Assembly: GCF_003116585.1 (NCBI RefSeq)
Contig: NZ_QEHM01000001.1
Location: 372,001 to 436,000, forward strand
Source of the DNA: Albibacillus kandeliae
GTDB lineage: Bacteria > Pseudomonadota > Alphaproteobacteria > Rhodobacterales > Rhodobacteraceae
DNA length: 64,000 nucleotides
Direction: 5' to 3'
Every line of letters starts with the position of its first letter. The stretch's first letter is position 1. The notes under the pieces were generated by a model. It did no database searches, had not been told where the DNA came from, and saw nothing but the letters and a program-made list of their open reading frames with translations. Below are positions 54,031 to 64,000 of this stretch, piece after piece. Position numbers and translations under genes: made by a program.

Positions 54031-54806
54031 GACAGTCCCCCTCGACCGCGATGAAGATCGCCCTGCCGGTGGGCTTCGGCCTCCTCGTGATCCTGCTGTG
54101 GGAAATGATGGTGAAGACCTTCGCCATCCCGCCCGCGATCCTGCCGGCGCCCTCGGCCATCGCCACGCGCTTTGCGGCCTCGACCGACATCCTCTGGATC
54201 GACTTCGTTCAGACCGTGCTCAAGGGCGCGGTCACCGGGCTGATCCTCGGCGCCATCGCCGGGCTGCTCGTCGCCATCCTGATCGACCGCAGCCCGTTCC
54301 TCAAGGCGGGGCTGCTGCCGGTGGCCAACTTCGTCGCCGCGCTGCCCATCGTCGGCATCGCGCCGATCATGGTCATGTGGTTCGGTTTCGACTGGCAGTC
54401 CAAGGCGGCGGTGGTCGTGGTGATGGTGTTCTTCCCGATCCTGGTCAACACGCTGGCCGGTCTGCAGGACACCGACAGAATGCAGCAGGACCTGATGCGG
54501 ACCTACTCGGCGAGCTATCTCCAGACCCTGCTCAAACTGCGGCTCCCCGCCGCGATGCCGTTCATTTTCAACGGCTTGAAAATCTCCGCGACACTGGCCC
54601 TGATCGGTGCCATCGTGGCGGAGTACTTCGGCTCACCCACCCGTGGCATGGGCTTCCGCATCTCGACAGAGGTGGGGCGGCTCGGCATCGACATGGTCTG
54701 GGCCGAGATCGCCGTGTCCGCCCTCACGGGCACGGTCCTCTACGGCCTCGTGGCGCTGGTGGAACGGGCGGTGACCTTCTGGCACCCCTCGCAGCGCCGC
54801 GGGTGA
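54027..54806 (+). CDS. ABC transporter permease
   Basis: 259 residues. The ATG overlaps the previous stop (ATGA, 54027-54030). Six helices. EAA loop: LAGLQDTDRMQQDLMRTYSASYLQTLLKLRLPAAMPFIFNGLKI, paralogous to the upstream permease. The N-terminus is MRQSPSTAMKIALPVGFGLLVILLWE. Followed by a short Asp/Asn-type microsatellite and then the binding-protein gene. Confidence 0.9.
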   Translation: MRQSPSTAMKIALPVGFGLLVILLWEMMVKTFAIPPAILPAPSAIATRFAASTDILWIDFVQTVLKGAVTGLILGAIAGLLVAILIDRSPFLKAGLLPVANFVAALPIVGIAPIMVMWFGFDWQSKAAVVVVMVFFPILVNTLAGLQDTDRMQQDLMRTYSASYLQTLLKLRLPAAMPFIFNGLKISATLALIGAIVAEYFGSPTRGMGFRISTEVGRLGIDMVWAEIAVSALTGTVLYGLVALVERAVTFWHPSQRRG

Positions 54807-54850
54807 CGACGACAACGACAACAACAACGAACAGCCAAGACGACAACAAG
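54807..54850 (+). repeat. Short ACGACAACA microsatellite before the binding-protein gene
   Basis: A run of cgacgacaacgacaac-like triplets lies between the permease stop and the SD AAGGAGGT. Its low structure may favour translation of the downstream binding protein. Confidence 0.5.
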
Positions 54851-54859
54851 GAGGTCTCT

Positions 54860-55852
54860 ATGTTCAACTTCAAGACTATCATGGGCGCGACGCTCGCATC
54901 GACCCTGCTCGCCGGTGGCGCGCTGGCCGCCGACGAGGTCACGCTGCAGCTCAAGTGGGTGACCCAGGCCCAGTTCGCGGGCTACTACGTGGCGCTGGAA
55001 AAGGGCTTCTATACTGAGGAAGACCTCGACGTCACCATCAAGCCGGGCGGCCCCGACATCGCGCCGACCCAGGTGATCGCCGGGGGCGGCGCCGACGTGG
55101 TGATCGACTGGATGCCCTCCGCGCTCGCCGCCCGTGAAAAGGGCCTGCCGTTGGTCAACATCGCCCAGCCGTTCAAGTCCTCGGGCATGATGCTGACCTG
55201 CCTCAAGGAATCCGGCGTCGCCACGCCCGAAGACTTCCCGGGCCACACGCTCGGCGTCTGGTTCTACGGCAACGAATACCCGTTCCTGAGCTGGATGGCC
55301 CATCTCGGCATCCCGACCGAGGGCGGCACCGACGGCGTCGAGGTGCTCAAGCAGGGCTTCAACGTCGACCCGCTGCTGCAGAAGCAGGCGGCCTGCATCT
55401 CGACCATGACCTATAACGAGTACTGGCAGGTGATCGATGCCGGCATCAGCCCGGATGACCTGATCACCTTCAAGTACGAGGACCAGGGCGTCGCGACCCT
55501 CGAGGACGGCCTCTACGTGATGGAGGCGAACCTCGCGGACGAGGCCTTCAAGGACAAGATGGTCCGCTTCGTGAAAGCCTCGATGAAGGGCTGGAAATAC
55601 GCCGAGGAGAACCCGGACGAGGCCGCCGAGATCGTGCTGGAATACGACGAGACCGGCGCCCAGACCGAGACCCACCAGAAGCGCATGATGGGCGAAGTGG
55701 CCAAGCTGACCGCAGGCTCTGACGGCTCGCTCGACGAGGCCGACTACCAGCGCACCGTCGACACGCTGCTGGCCGGCGGCTCGGACCCGGTGATCACCAA
55801 GGCCCCGGAAGGCGCCTGGACCCACGAGATCACCGACGCCGCGCTGAAGTAA
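54860..55852 (+). CDS. ABC transporter substrate-binding protein (NMT1/THI5-like)
   Basis: 330 residues from ATG 54860 (AAGGAGGT upstream). Signal peptide FNFKTIMGATLASTLLAGGALA, then DEVTLQLKWVTQAQFAGYYVALEKGFYTEEDLDVTIKPGG, the characteristic start of NMT1/THI5-like solute receptors. The group includes pyrimidine-precursor (HMP) and related binders. Context with hydA and preTA suggests a pyrimidine or hydantoin-like ligand. It contains three Cys (LTCL, AACIST). A good terminator follows, closing the operon. Confidence 0.9.
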   Translation: MFNFKTIMGATLASTLLAGGALAADEVTLQLKWVTQAQFAGYYVALEKGFYTEEDLDVTIKPGGPDIAPTQVIAGGGADVVIDWMPSALAAREKGLPLVNIAQPFKSSGMMLTCLKESGVATPEDFPGHTLGVWFYGNEYPFLSWMAHLGIPTEGGTDGVEVLKQGFNVDPLLQKQAACISTMTYNEYWQVIDAGISPDDLITFKYEDQGVATLEDGLYVMEANLADEAFKDKMVRFVKASMKGWKYAEENPDEAAEIVLEYDETGAQTETHQKRMMGEVAKLTAGSDGSLDEADYQRTVDTLLAGGSDPVITKAPEGAWTHEITDAALK

Positions 55853-55872
55853 GCGCCAGCGAACGGACCTGG

Positions 55873-55902
55873 GCGCGGCCTCCGCAGGGGGGCCGCGCTT
55901 TT
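55873..55902 (+). terminator. Rho-independent terminator at the end of the ABC operon
   Basis: GCGCGGCC (55873-55880) pairs with GGCCGCGC (55891-55898), loop TCCGCAGGGG, then TTTT. The loop starts TCCGCA like the terminators at 26870 and 27420. Confidence 0.85.
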
Positions 55903-56056
55903 CGTTGGGGGTTTGCCCGTGCCGGGCAAGCCTCCGGCGGGGATATTTGGGACCCAAAGAAGGGCTGGGGCTGGCACTTGGCGGCGCGCTCGGGCAGAAC
56001 GGGCGCAACGGATGAAGGTGCGTCGGGGATGTGCCTTTTGCAGAAGGAGCAGGATC

Positions 56057-57118
<1,062 letters not shown>

Positions 57119-57248
57119 GCGCGGGAAAGATTGCAGAAATTCAATGGAACCGCGGCGTCGGTCCCCACGTTGTCCATCCACGGAACAGGGCAGCGGCAGA
57201 GCCCGCACGATGCGGCACCGCGGCCCCTGGCAACGGAAAGGAAAGACG

Positions 57249-57743
57249 ATGTTCAAGAAGACGATTGTACCCGTTCTCGCTCTGACCACCGCCCTCGCGG
57301 GTGCCACCATGGCGACCGCCGATACCGACAAGCGTGTCGAGGTCGGCAACCTGAGCTGCGACGTGAGCGCAGGTACCGGCTACGTGTTCGGCTCGACCAA
57401 GGAAGTCACCTGCAAGTTCAACCCGGCGCAGGAAGGTCTGCCGGACGAGATCTACACCGGCACCATCAACCGCTACGGGGTCGACATCGGCAAGACCACC
57501 GACGGCAAGATGAGCTGGCTGGTGCTGGCCCCGACCGCCGACGACTATGCCTCGGGCGCCCTTGACGGCACCTATGGCGGCGTGGGCGCCGAAGCGACGG
57601 CCGGTGTGGGCGTGGGCGCCAACATCATGACCGGTGGCTCGGACAGCACCTTTGCCCTGCAGCCGGTGAGCGTTCAGGCCCAGAAGGGTGTGAACCTGGC
57701 CGTCGGCATCGCCGAGCTGGAACTGCACAAGACCGCCGGGTAA
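57249..57743 (+). CDS. DUF992 family exported protein
   Basis: 164 residues from ATG 57249 (GGAAAGGAAAG upstream). Signal peptide MFKKTIVPVLALTTALAGATMA. The mature part matches DUF992: VEVGNLSCDVSAGTGYVFGSTKEVTCKFNP (two Cys likely in a disulfide), YTGTINRYGVDIG, WLVLAPTADDYASGALDGTYGGVGAEATAGVGVGANIMTGG and a final strand VGIAELELH. Periplasmic, beta-rich, function unknown; common in Rhizobiales and Rhodobacterales. It converges on adk across a strong terminator. Confidence 0.88.
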   Translation: MFKKTIVPVLALTTALAGATMATADTDKRVEVGNLSCDVSAGTGYVFGSTKEVTCKFNPAQEGLPDEIYTGTINRYGVDIGKTTDGKMSWLVLAPTADDYASGALDGTYGGVGAEATAGVGVGANIMTGGSDSTFALQPVSVQAQKGVNLAVGIAELELHKTAG

Positions 57744-57763
57744 TCCGACCCGCAGCCAAACGA

Positions 57764-57792
57764 AAAGGGGCGCCACCGGGCGCCCCTTTTTG
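57764..57792. terminator. Bidirectional terminator between the DUF992 gene and adk
   Basis: A 12-bp arm AAAAGGGGCGCC (57764-57775) pairs with GGCGCCCCTTTT (57780-57791) over 4 nt, A-rich on one side and T-rich on the other, between convergent genes. Confidence 0.9.
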
Positions 57793-57813
57793 CATTCCGT
57801 GGAGCCGTGTCGC

Positions 57814-58497
57814 TCAGGCGATGGCCTCGGCCGTGGTTTGCTGGATGGCGCTGGCCACGTCGTCGATCGCCAGCATCGCGTCCACCGTCTTCAGCACGCC
57901 GCGCTCGCCGTAATAGGCGATCAGCGGCGCGGTCTGGGCGTGATAGGCCTCCAGCCGGCTCGCCACCGTCTCGGCCTTGTCATCGGCGCGCCGCACCATG
58001 TTGCCCGAGCCGCACTTGTCGCAGATGCCGTAGACGTCGGGCGACTTGAAGGTGTCGTGGTAGCCCTCGCCGCAGTCGCCGCAGGTGTAGCGGCCCGAGA
58101 TGCGCGAGACCATGGCGGCGTCGTCCACCTCGAGGCTGATTGCGGCGTTGATCTTCTGCCCGGTCGAGGCCAGCAGGGCATCGAGCGCCTCCGCCTGCAC
58201 CGTGGTGCGGGGAAACCCATCGAGGATGACGCCCCTGGCGACGTCGGGCTCGCCCAGCCGGTCGCGCAGGATCGCGATGACGATCTCGTCGGACACAAGG
58301 TCGCCCGCTTCCATCACCGCCTTGGCCTGCAGACCGGCCTCGGTACCGGCCTTGACGGCAGCGCGCAGCAGGTCGCCGGTGGAGAGTTGCACGAGGCCGA
58401 ATTTCTGTTCCAGCAGGCGGGCCTGGGTGCCCTTTCCGGCACCCGGAGGGCCGAGCAGGATTAGAACGGCGGGTTTGGTCAGCGTGGCAGCGTCCAT
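57814..58497 (-). CDS. adk: Adenylate kinase with zinc-type LID
   Basis: 227 residues from ATG 58497 (GAGGAG upstream). P-loop GPPGAGKGT (16-24), AMP-binding STGDLLRAAV and DGFPRTTVQAEALD. The LID contains Cys139-x2-Cys142 and Cys159-x2-Cys162 (CGDC...CDKC), a four-Cys zinc site found in many Gram-positive and alphaproteobacterial enzymes but absent in E. coli Adk. It interconverts 2 ADP and ATP+AMP. The gene stands outside a ribosomal protein operon and follows acs, whose AMP product it can recycle. Confidence 0.95.
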   Translation of the reverse strand: MDAATLTKPAVLILLGPPGAGKGTQARLLEQKFGLVQLSTGDLLRAAVKAGTEAGLQAKAVMEAGDLVSDEIVIAILRDRLGEPDVARGVILDGFPRTTVQAEALDALLASTGQKINAAISLEVDDAAMVSRISGRYTCGDCGEGYHDTFKSPDVYGICDKCGSGNMVRRADDKAETVASRLEAYHAQTAPLIAYYGERGVLKTVDAMLAIDDVASAIQQTTAEAIA

Positions 58498-58500
58498 GGG

Positions 58501-58578
58501 GTGTTTCTCCTCAAAAACACAAAAGAATGGGCCCGTCCGAGTGCCGGGCCCTCCTGTCACGATCATGTTACCTGATCG
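58501..58578 (-). promoter_or_regulatory. Structured leader of adk
   Basis: Reading toward adk (minus strand): a dyad CGATCA-N7-TGATCG (58560-58578), then a stem GGGCCCG/CGGGCCC (58529-58551) followed by T-rich ATTCTTTTGTGTTTTTG. Last comes GTGTTT...AAACAC (58501-58520), which places the Shine-Dalgarno GAGGAG in its loop. The middle stem plus T-run looks like an intrinsic terminator for acs read-through or an attenuator of adk. Confidence 0.45.
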
Positions 58579-58618
58579 CAGGGAGGGGGGAAAGCGGCAG
58601 GATGTCCCGGGGGGTGCA

Positions 58619-58643
58619 CCGGGATGGGGCTGTCCCATCCCGG
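58619..58643 (-). terminator. GC hairpin after acs
   Basis: CCGGGATGGG (58619-58628) pairs with CCCATCCCGG (58634-58643) over 5 nt, 41 bp past the acs stop. No T-tract; the real termination may occur at the stem near 58529-58551. Confidence 0.5.
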
Positions 58644-58683
58644 GTCTTGCGGCTGAGGTTGAGGGACGGGGTGGCCCCCGTCC

Positions 58684-60657
<1,974 letters not shown>

Positions 60658-61100
60658 GCGAGGCTCCTCCCTCTGACTGAATCTCAAATAACCGGAAACC
60701 CGCCGGATTCAAACGGCACCGGTTACCTTCTCCCCGACGCGGGATCATAACGCTCGCTGCAAAGAATGGAATAAGGCATGGGAAAGAAACGATTTCCGTG
60801 TAAACTTGTTGATCGCACGGGCGTCGGTTTGTAAACAAATTGACGCAATCCCGATAAATTTCATTCCGTATCATGGCCTTGACTGTGAAGCGATAGCGCT
60901 CACGGTGCCTTGCTCTTCACCGGGGGCAGCCGGGGCGCGCTCGGCTGTCGCAACGGCCCTTCGGCAGGCGCCGCATTACATGCCGCGGGCATATTTTATT
61001 GGCGGGATAAAGGGTTGGCATCACGGGATGGTCACGTTAGCCTTTCCCGCAAGCGGCTGGGGATGAGCAACGAAATCGGCCGCACAAGGGAGAGAGATCA
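60658..61100. other. Divergent regulatory region between acs and the TRAP operon
   Basis: 443 bp without a supported gene. TGTAAAC occurs twice (60799-60805 and 60830-60836, 31 bp apart, about three helix turns). The second copy is part of TTTGT-AA-ACAAA (60828-60839). The region around 60780-60870 is AT-richer than its surroundings and probably contains the acs promoter. Confidence 0.45.
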
Positions 61101-62120
61101 ATGAACAAGCTTATCACCGGGGCCATAGTGGCCGCCGCAGGTATCGGTATTGCGACCGAGGGCATGGCGCTGGAATGGAACGTGTCCGTCTGGGGCAAGC
61201 GCCGCGCCTTCACCGAGCACATCGAGAAGCTGGCCGAACTGGTCGCCCAGAAGACCAACGGCGACTTCACCATGAACGTCAGCTACGGCGGCCTGTCCAA
61301 GAACACCGACAACCTCGACGGCATCTCCATCGGCGCTTTCGAGATGGCCCAGTTCTGCGCCGGCTACCACCCGGACAAGAACCGCCTGATCACCGTGCTC
61401 GAACTGCCCTTCCTCGGGGTCGAGGACCTCAAGCAGGAAGTCGCGGTCTCCGATGCAGTCTATGCCCACCCGGCGGTGGCCGACGAGATGGCCCAGTGGA
61501 ACGCCCGCCTGCTGATGACCTCGCCCATGCCGCAGTACAACCTCGTCGGCACCGGCGAGCCGCGCGACACTCTCGACAAGATGTCGGGAATGCGGGTCCG
61601 CGCCACCGGCGGTCTCGGCGAGGCCTTCGAGAAGGTCGGCGCGGTGCCGACCTCGGTGACCTCGTCCGAGGCCTATCAGGCGATGGAATCGGGCGTCGTC
61701 GACACCGTGGCCTTCGCCCAGCACGCCCACCTCAGCTTCGGCACCATCAACGAGGCCGACTGGTGGACCGCCAACCTCAACCCCGGCACCGTGAACTGCC
61801 CGGTGGTGGTGAACATCGACGCCTACGATGCGCTGACTGACGCACAGCGCGAGGCCCTCGACAGCTCGGTGCCCGAGGCCATCGCCTTCTACCTCGAGAA
61901 CTACGGCAAGCTGCTGCAAAAATGGGACGCGGTGCTGGCCGAGAAGAACGTTCAGAAGGTCGAGATCAGCGAAGACGAGCTCGCCAAGTTCCGTGAACTC
62001 GCCGCCGCGCCGATCTCCAGGGAATGGATCGACAGCATGAACGCGCAGGGCCTGCCGGGTCAGGAGCTCTATGATCTGGTCGAGACCACGCTGGCCGACG
62101 CCAAGGCAAAAGGCATGTAA
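61101..62120 (+). CDS. TRAP transporter substrate-binding protein (DctP type)
   Basis: 339 residues, SD GGGAGAGAG. Signal peptide MNKLITGAIVAAAGIGIATEGMA, mature start LEWNVSVWGKRRAFTEHIEKLAELVAQKTNGDFTMNVSYG. Conserved helix MSGMRVRATGGLGEAFEKVGAVPTSVTSSEAYQAMESGVVDTVAF includes the Arg that binds the substrate carboxylate in DctP proteins. The ligand is likely an organic acid; the exact compound is not deducible. A strong hairpin separates it from the small permease gene. Confidence 0.92.
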   Translation: MNKLITGAIVAAAGIGIATEGMALEWNVSVWGKRRAFTEHIEKLAELVAQKTNGDFTMNVSYGGLSKNTDNLDGISIGAFEMAQFCAGYHPDKNRLITVLELPFLGVEDLKQEVAVSDAVYAHPAVADEMAQWNARLLMTSPMPQYNLVGTGEPRDTLDKMSGMRVRATGGLGEAFEKVGAVPTSVTSSEAYQAMESGVVDTVAFAQHAHLSFGTINEADWWTANLNPGTVNCPVVVNIDAYDALTDAQREALDSSVPEAIAFYLENYGKLLQKWDAVLAEKNVQKVEISEDELAKFRELAAAPISREWIDSMNAQGLPGQELYDLVETTLADAKAKGM

Positions 62121-62126
62121 GCAGCA

Positions 62127-62155
62127 CGGGCGGGGCAGGCCGACTGCCCCGCCCG
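62127..62155 (+). promoter_or_regulatory. Strong hairpin between the TRAP binding protein and permease genes
   Basis: CGGGCGGGGCAG (62127-62138) pairs perfectly with CTGCCCCGCCCG (62144-62155) over 5 nt, 6 bp after the DctP stop and without a T-run. Such hairpins commonly stabilise the upstream message, so the binding protein is made in excess over the permeases. Confidence 0.65.
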
Positions 62156-62210
62156 ATGCGGCCCCCGCCGCCGCCCAACCTCACTCTTCGATCAACAAGG
62201 GAGTCGTCCG

Positions 62211-62840
62211 ATGGCCGGAGCCTCCGCGGTCCTGGAAGATTCGTCTCTTCTCAGCCGCCTAGACCGTGCATTGCTGCCGCTCGAGCGCCTGATGGCGCTG
62301 ATCAGCGGTCTCTTCGTCTTCTCGCTGATGTTCCTCGCCGCATGGTCGGTCGGCGGGCGCAAGTTCTTCGGCGCCCCGCTGATGGGCTATGTCGACCTGA
62401 TCGAGATGGCGATGCCCTTCATCGCCATCCTCGGCGTCTCCTACGTCCAGCGCGAAGGGGGGCACATCCGCATGGACATCCTCGTCGGCAACCTGCACGG
62501 GCGGCTGCTCTGGCTCTTCGAGACCATCTCGATCCTGCTGATCCTGCTGCTCATGCTGGCCCTGACCTGGGGCGCCTGGGACCATTTCGACCGCTCCTTC
62601 GACTGCGCCCGCCCGCTCTGCAGCCGTGACAGCACCATCGACATCAGCCTGCCGCTCTGGCCCGCCAAGCTGGTGGTCCCGGTCGCCTTCTCGGTACTCT
62701 GCCTGCGCCTCCTGCTCCAGCTCGTCGGCTACGGCCGGGCGCTGGTGCTGGGCCTCGACCGTCCCGCCGCGGTGCCGCTGAACCTCTCCGTCGAGGAGCA
62801 GGCGCGCGCCGAGGCCATTCATCTGGAGGGCCACGACTGA
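62211..62840 (+). CDS. TRAP transporter small permease (DctQ type)
   Basis: 209 residues, four predicted transmembrane helices, DctQ-like. The first helix has GLFVFSLMFLAAWSVGGRKFFG, the second LIEMAMPFIAILGVSYVQREGGHIRMDILVGNL (the conserved HIR-D region). A hydrophilic loop with two Cys (FDCARPLCSRDSTIDI) is unusual. SD AAGGGAG lies upstream. Its stop overlaps the large permease start (TGATG). Confidence 0.88.
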   Translation: MAGASAVLEDSSLLSRLDRALLPLERLMALISGLFVFSLMFLAAWSVGGRKFFGAPLMGYVDLIEMAMPFIAILGVSYVQREGGHIRMDILVGNLHGRLLWLFETISILLILLLMLALTWGAWDHFDRSFDCARPLCSRDSTIDISLPLWPAKLVVPVAFSVLCLRLLLQLVGYGRALVLGLDRPAAVPLNLSVEEQARAEAIHLEGHD

Positions 62841-64000
62841 TGGATCCCATCACCATCGGCCTCTGGGTCACCGGCGCCATGTTCGTCATGGTGGTGATCG
62901 GCATGCGGGTGGCCTTTGCTGCCGCCATGGCCGGCTTCGTCGGCCTCGTCTGGCTGCGCTGGAACGGCTTCGGCTACAACCCCGAGCAGTTCTGGAAAGC
63001 CCTTACGATCAGCGTGAAGATCGCGGGGCAGGTGCCCCATTCCAAGGTCAGCTCGCAGTCGCTCAGCCTGATCCCGACCTTCATCCTGATCGGCTACCTC
63101 GCCTATTACGCCAACCTCACCAAGGCGCTCTTCGAGGCGGCCAAGCGCTGGTTCGCCTGGGTGCCGGGCGGGCTCGCGGTCTCGACCGTCTTCGCCACGG
63201 CCGGCTTTGCTGCCGTATCGGGGGCCTCGGTCGCCACCGCCGCGGTCTTTGCCCGCATCGCCATCCCCGAGATGCAGGCGGTCGGCTACAACAAGAAATT
63301 CGCCGCCGGGGTGGTGGCGGCAGGGGGCACGCTCGCCTCGCTGATCCCGCCCTCCGCCATCCTTGTGATCTACGCCATCATCGTCGAACAGGACGTGGGC
63401 AAGCTGCTGCTGGCGGGCTTCATCCCCGGTGCCTTCTCGGCGGTGATCTACGCCAGCCTGATCATCGGCATCGCGGTGATCTGGAAGAACGTCGGCCCCC
63501 CGGTCACCGGCTTCACCTGGCGCCAGCGCTTCGCCGCGCTGCCTCCGGCGCTGCCCATCGTCGCGGTGGTCGTGATCATCATCTTCTTCGTCTACAACCC
63601 CTTCGGCGAGGCCTGGGGCACCCCGACCGAGGGCGGGGCGGTGGGCGCCTTCATCGTCTTCCTGATGGCGCTCTACCGCGGCATGCGCTGGGCCGAACTG
63701 AAGGACGCGCTGATCGAGACCGCCAAGCTCACGGTGATGATCTTCACCATCATCTGGGGCGTGCTGATCTACGTCCGCTTCCTCGGCTTCGCGGATCTGC
63801 CCGGCGCCTTCGCCGACTGGATCACCTCGCTGCACATGTCACCCATGCTGATCCTGGTCTGCATCCTGCTGGCCTATGCCGTGCTCGGCATGTTCATGGA
63901 CGCAATCGGGATGCTGCTGCTCACCCTGCCGGTGGTCTACCCGGCGGTGATGGCGCTGAACGGGGGCGAGGGCGTCTCGGCCGCCGAGAGCACCTTCGGC
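62840..64000 (+). CDS. TRAP transporter large permease (DctM type), 3' partial
   Basis: 387 codons from ATG 62840, which shares its A with the DctQ stop; the frame runs off the window. It starts MDPITIGLWVTGAMFVMVVIGMRVAFAAAM and has FATAGFAAVSGASVATAAVFARIAIPEM, GGTLASLIPPSAILVIYAII, GAFSAVIYASLIIGIAVIW and DAIGMLLLTLPVVYP, all standard DctM. At least nine helices are seen. Compared with a typical length of 430-ish residues, roughly 40-60 residues are missing at the end. Confidence 0.92.
   Translation, partial: MDPITIGLWVTGAMFVMVVIGMRVAFAAAMAGFVGLVWLRWNGFGYNPEQFWKALTISVKIAGQVPHSKVSSQSLSLIPTFILIGYLAYYANLTKALFEAAKRWFAWVPGGLAVSTVFATAGFAAVSGASVATAAVFARIAIPEMQAVGYNKKFAAGVVAAGGTLASLIPPSAILVIYAIIVEQDVGKLLLAGFIPGAFSAVIYASLIIGIAVIWKNVGPPVTGFTWRQRFAALPPALPIVAVVVIIIFFVYNPFGEAWGTPTEGGAVGAFIVFLMALYRGMRWAELKDALIETAKLTVMIFTIIWGVLIYVRFLGFADLPGAFADWITSLHMSPMLILVCILLAYAVLGMFMDAIGMLLLTLPVVYPAVMALNGGEGVSAAESTFG

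Overview
The window is a high-GC chromosomal segment from an alphaproteobacterium, most likely a marine Rhodobacteraceae (Roseobacter-type) species. Supporting signs are four exported proteins ending in the VPLPA-CTERM sorting tail, a GTTC-N7-GTTC SOS box in front of uvrA, a RutR-type operator, TRAP transporter genes, and the gene content as a whole. I recognise no rRNA, tRNA, CRISPR array, integrase or transposase. About 60 genes are supported. The first (an AsmA/YhdP-like protein) and the last (a TRAP large permease) are cut by the window edges.

Layout. 1-12 kb: AsmA-like protein, queA, an MFS transporter, a DUF924 protein, lpdA, a 14-bp minisatellite, a second MFS transporter, and SOS-boxed uvrA. 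12-22 kb: two RcnB-like periplasmic proteins, then the valine genes (3-hydroxyisobutyrate dehydrogenase, 3-hydroxyisobutyryl-CoA hydrolase, isobutyryl-CoA dehydrogenase). Three VPLPA-CTERM genes separate these from mmsA and its divergent LysR regulator. TTTGC/GCAAA half-sites occur in front of both valine units. 22-32 kb: CBS protein, coaD, metY, a fourth CTERM protein, a ribbon-helix-helix protein behind a perfect palindrome, a small low-GC gene bracketed by identical terminator cores, a DUF883/holin-like/AI-2E membrane trio, an orphan glycosyltransferase and a YafY-type regulator facing a microprotein. 32-39.4 kb: a complete-looking 2-aminobenzoyl-CoA (anthranilate) catabolic operon with its own MarR gene and ATGA overlaps.

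39.8-55.9 kb: the reductive pyrimidine degradation region. It holds preT, a methyltransferase, preA, an MFS transporter, rutR, a carbamoyl-amidohydrolase, dihydropyrimidinase and a four-gene ABC importer. A RutR operator lies beside rutR and a weaker match precedes preT. About 3.3 kb of repeats, small genes, an acyltransferase and a low-GC segment with 21-bp direct repeats split the amidohydrolase from the dihydropyrimidinase. GC-rich palindromic repeats also fill the ABC ATPase-permease gap and interrupt the acyltransferase reading frame. 56-64 kb: Mrp/ApbC, a DUF992 protein, adk, acs and a TRAP transporter operon.

The pathways converge. Valine, thymine and uracil breakdown all lead toward methylmalonate or malonate semialdehyde, which MmsA-type enzymes convert to acyl-CoA. 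Anthranilate is processed as a CoA thioester, and Acs feeds acetate into acetyl-CoA. The most unusual material is non-coding: the 14-bp minisatellite with a 140-bp higher-order period, the palindromic repeats that enter a coding sequence, and two low-GC single-gene segments bracketed by 21-23 bp direct repeats.
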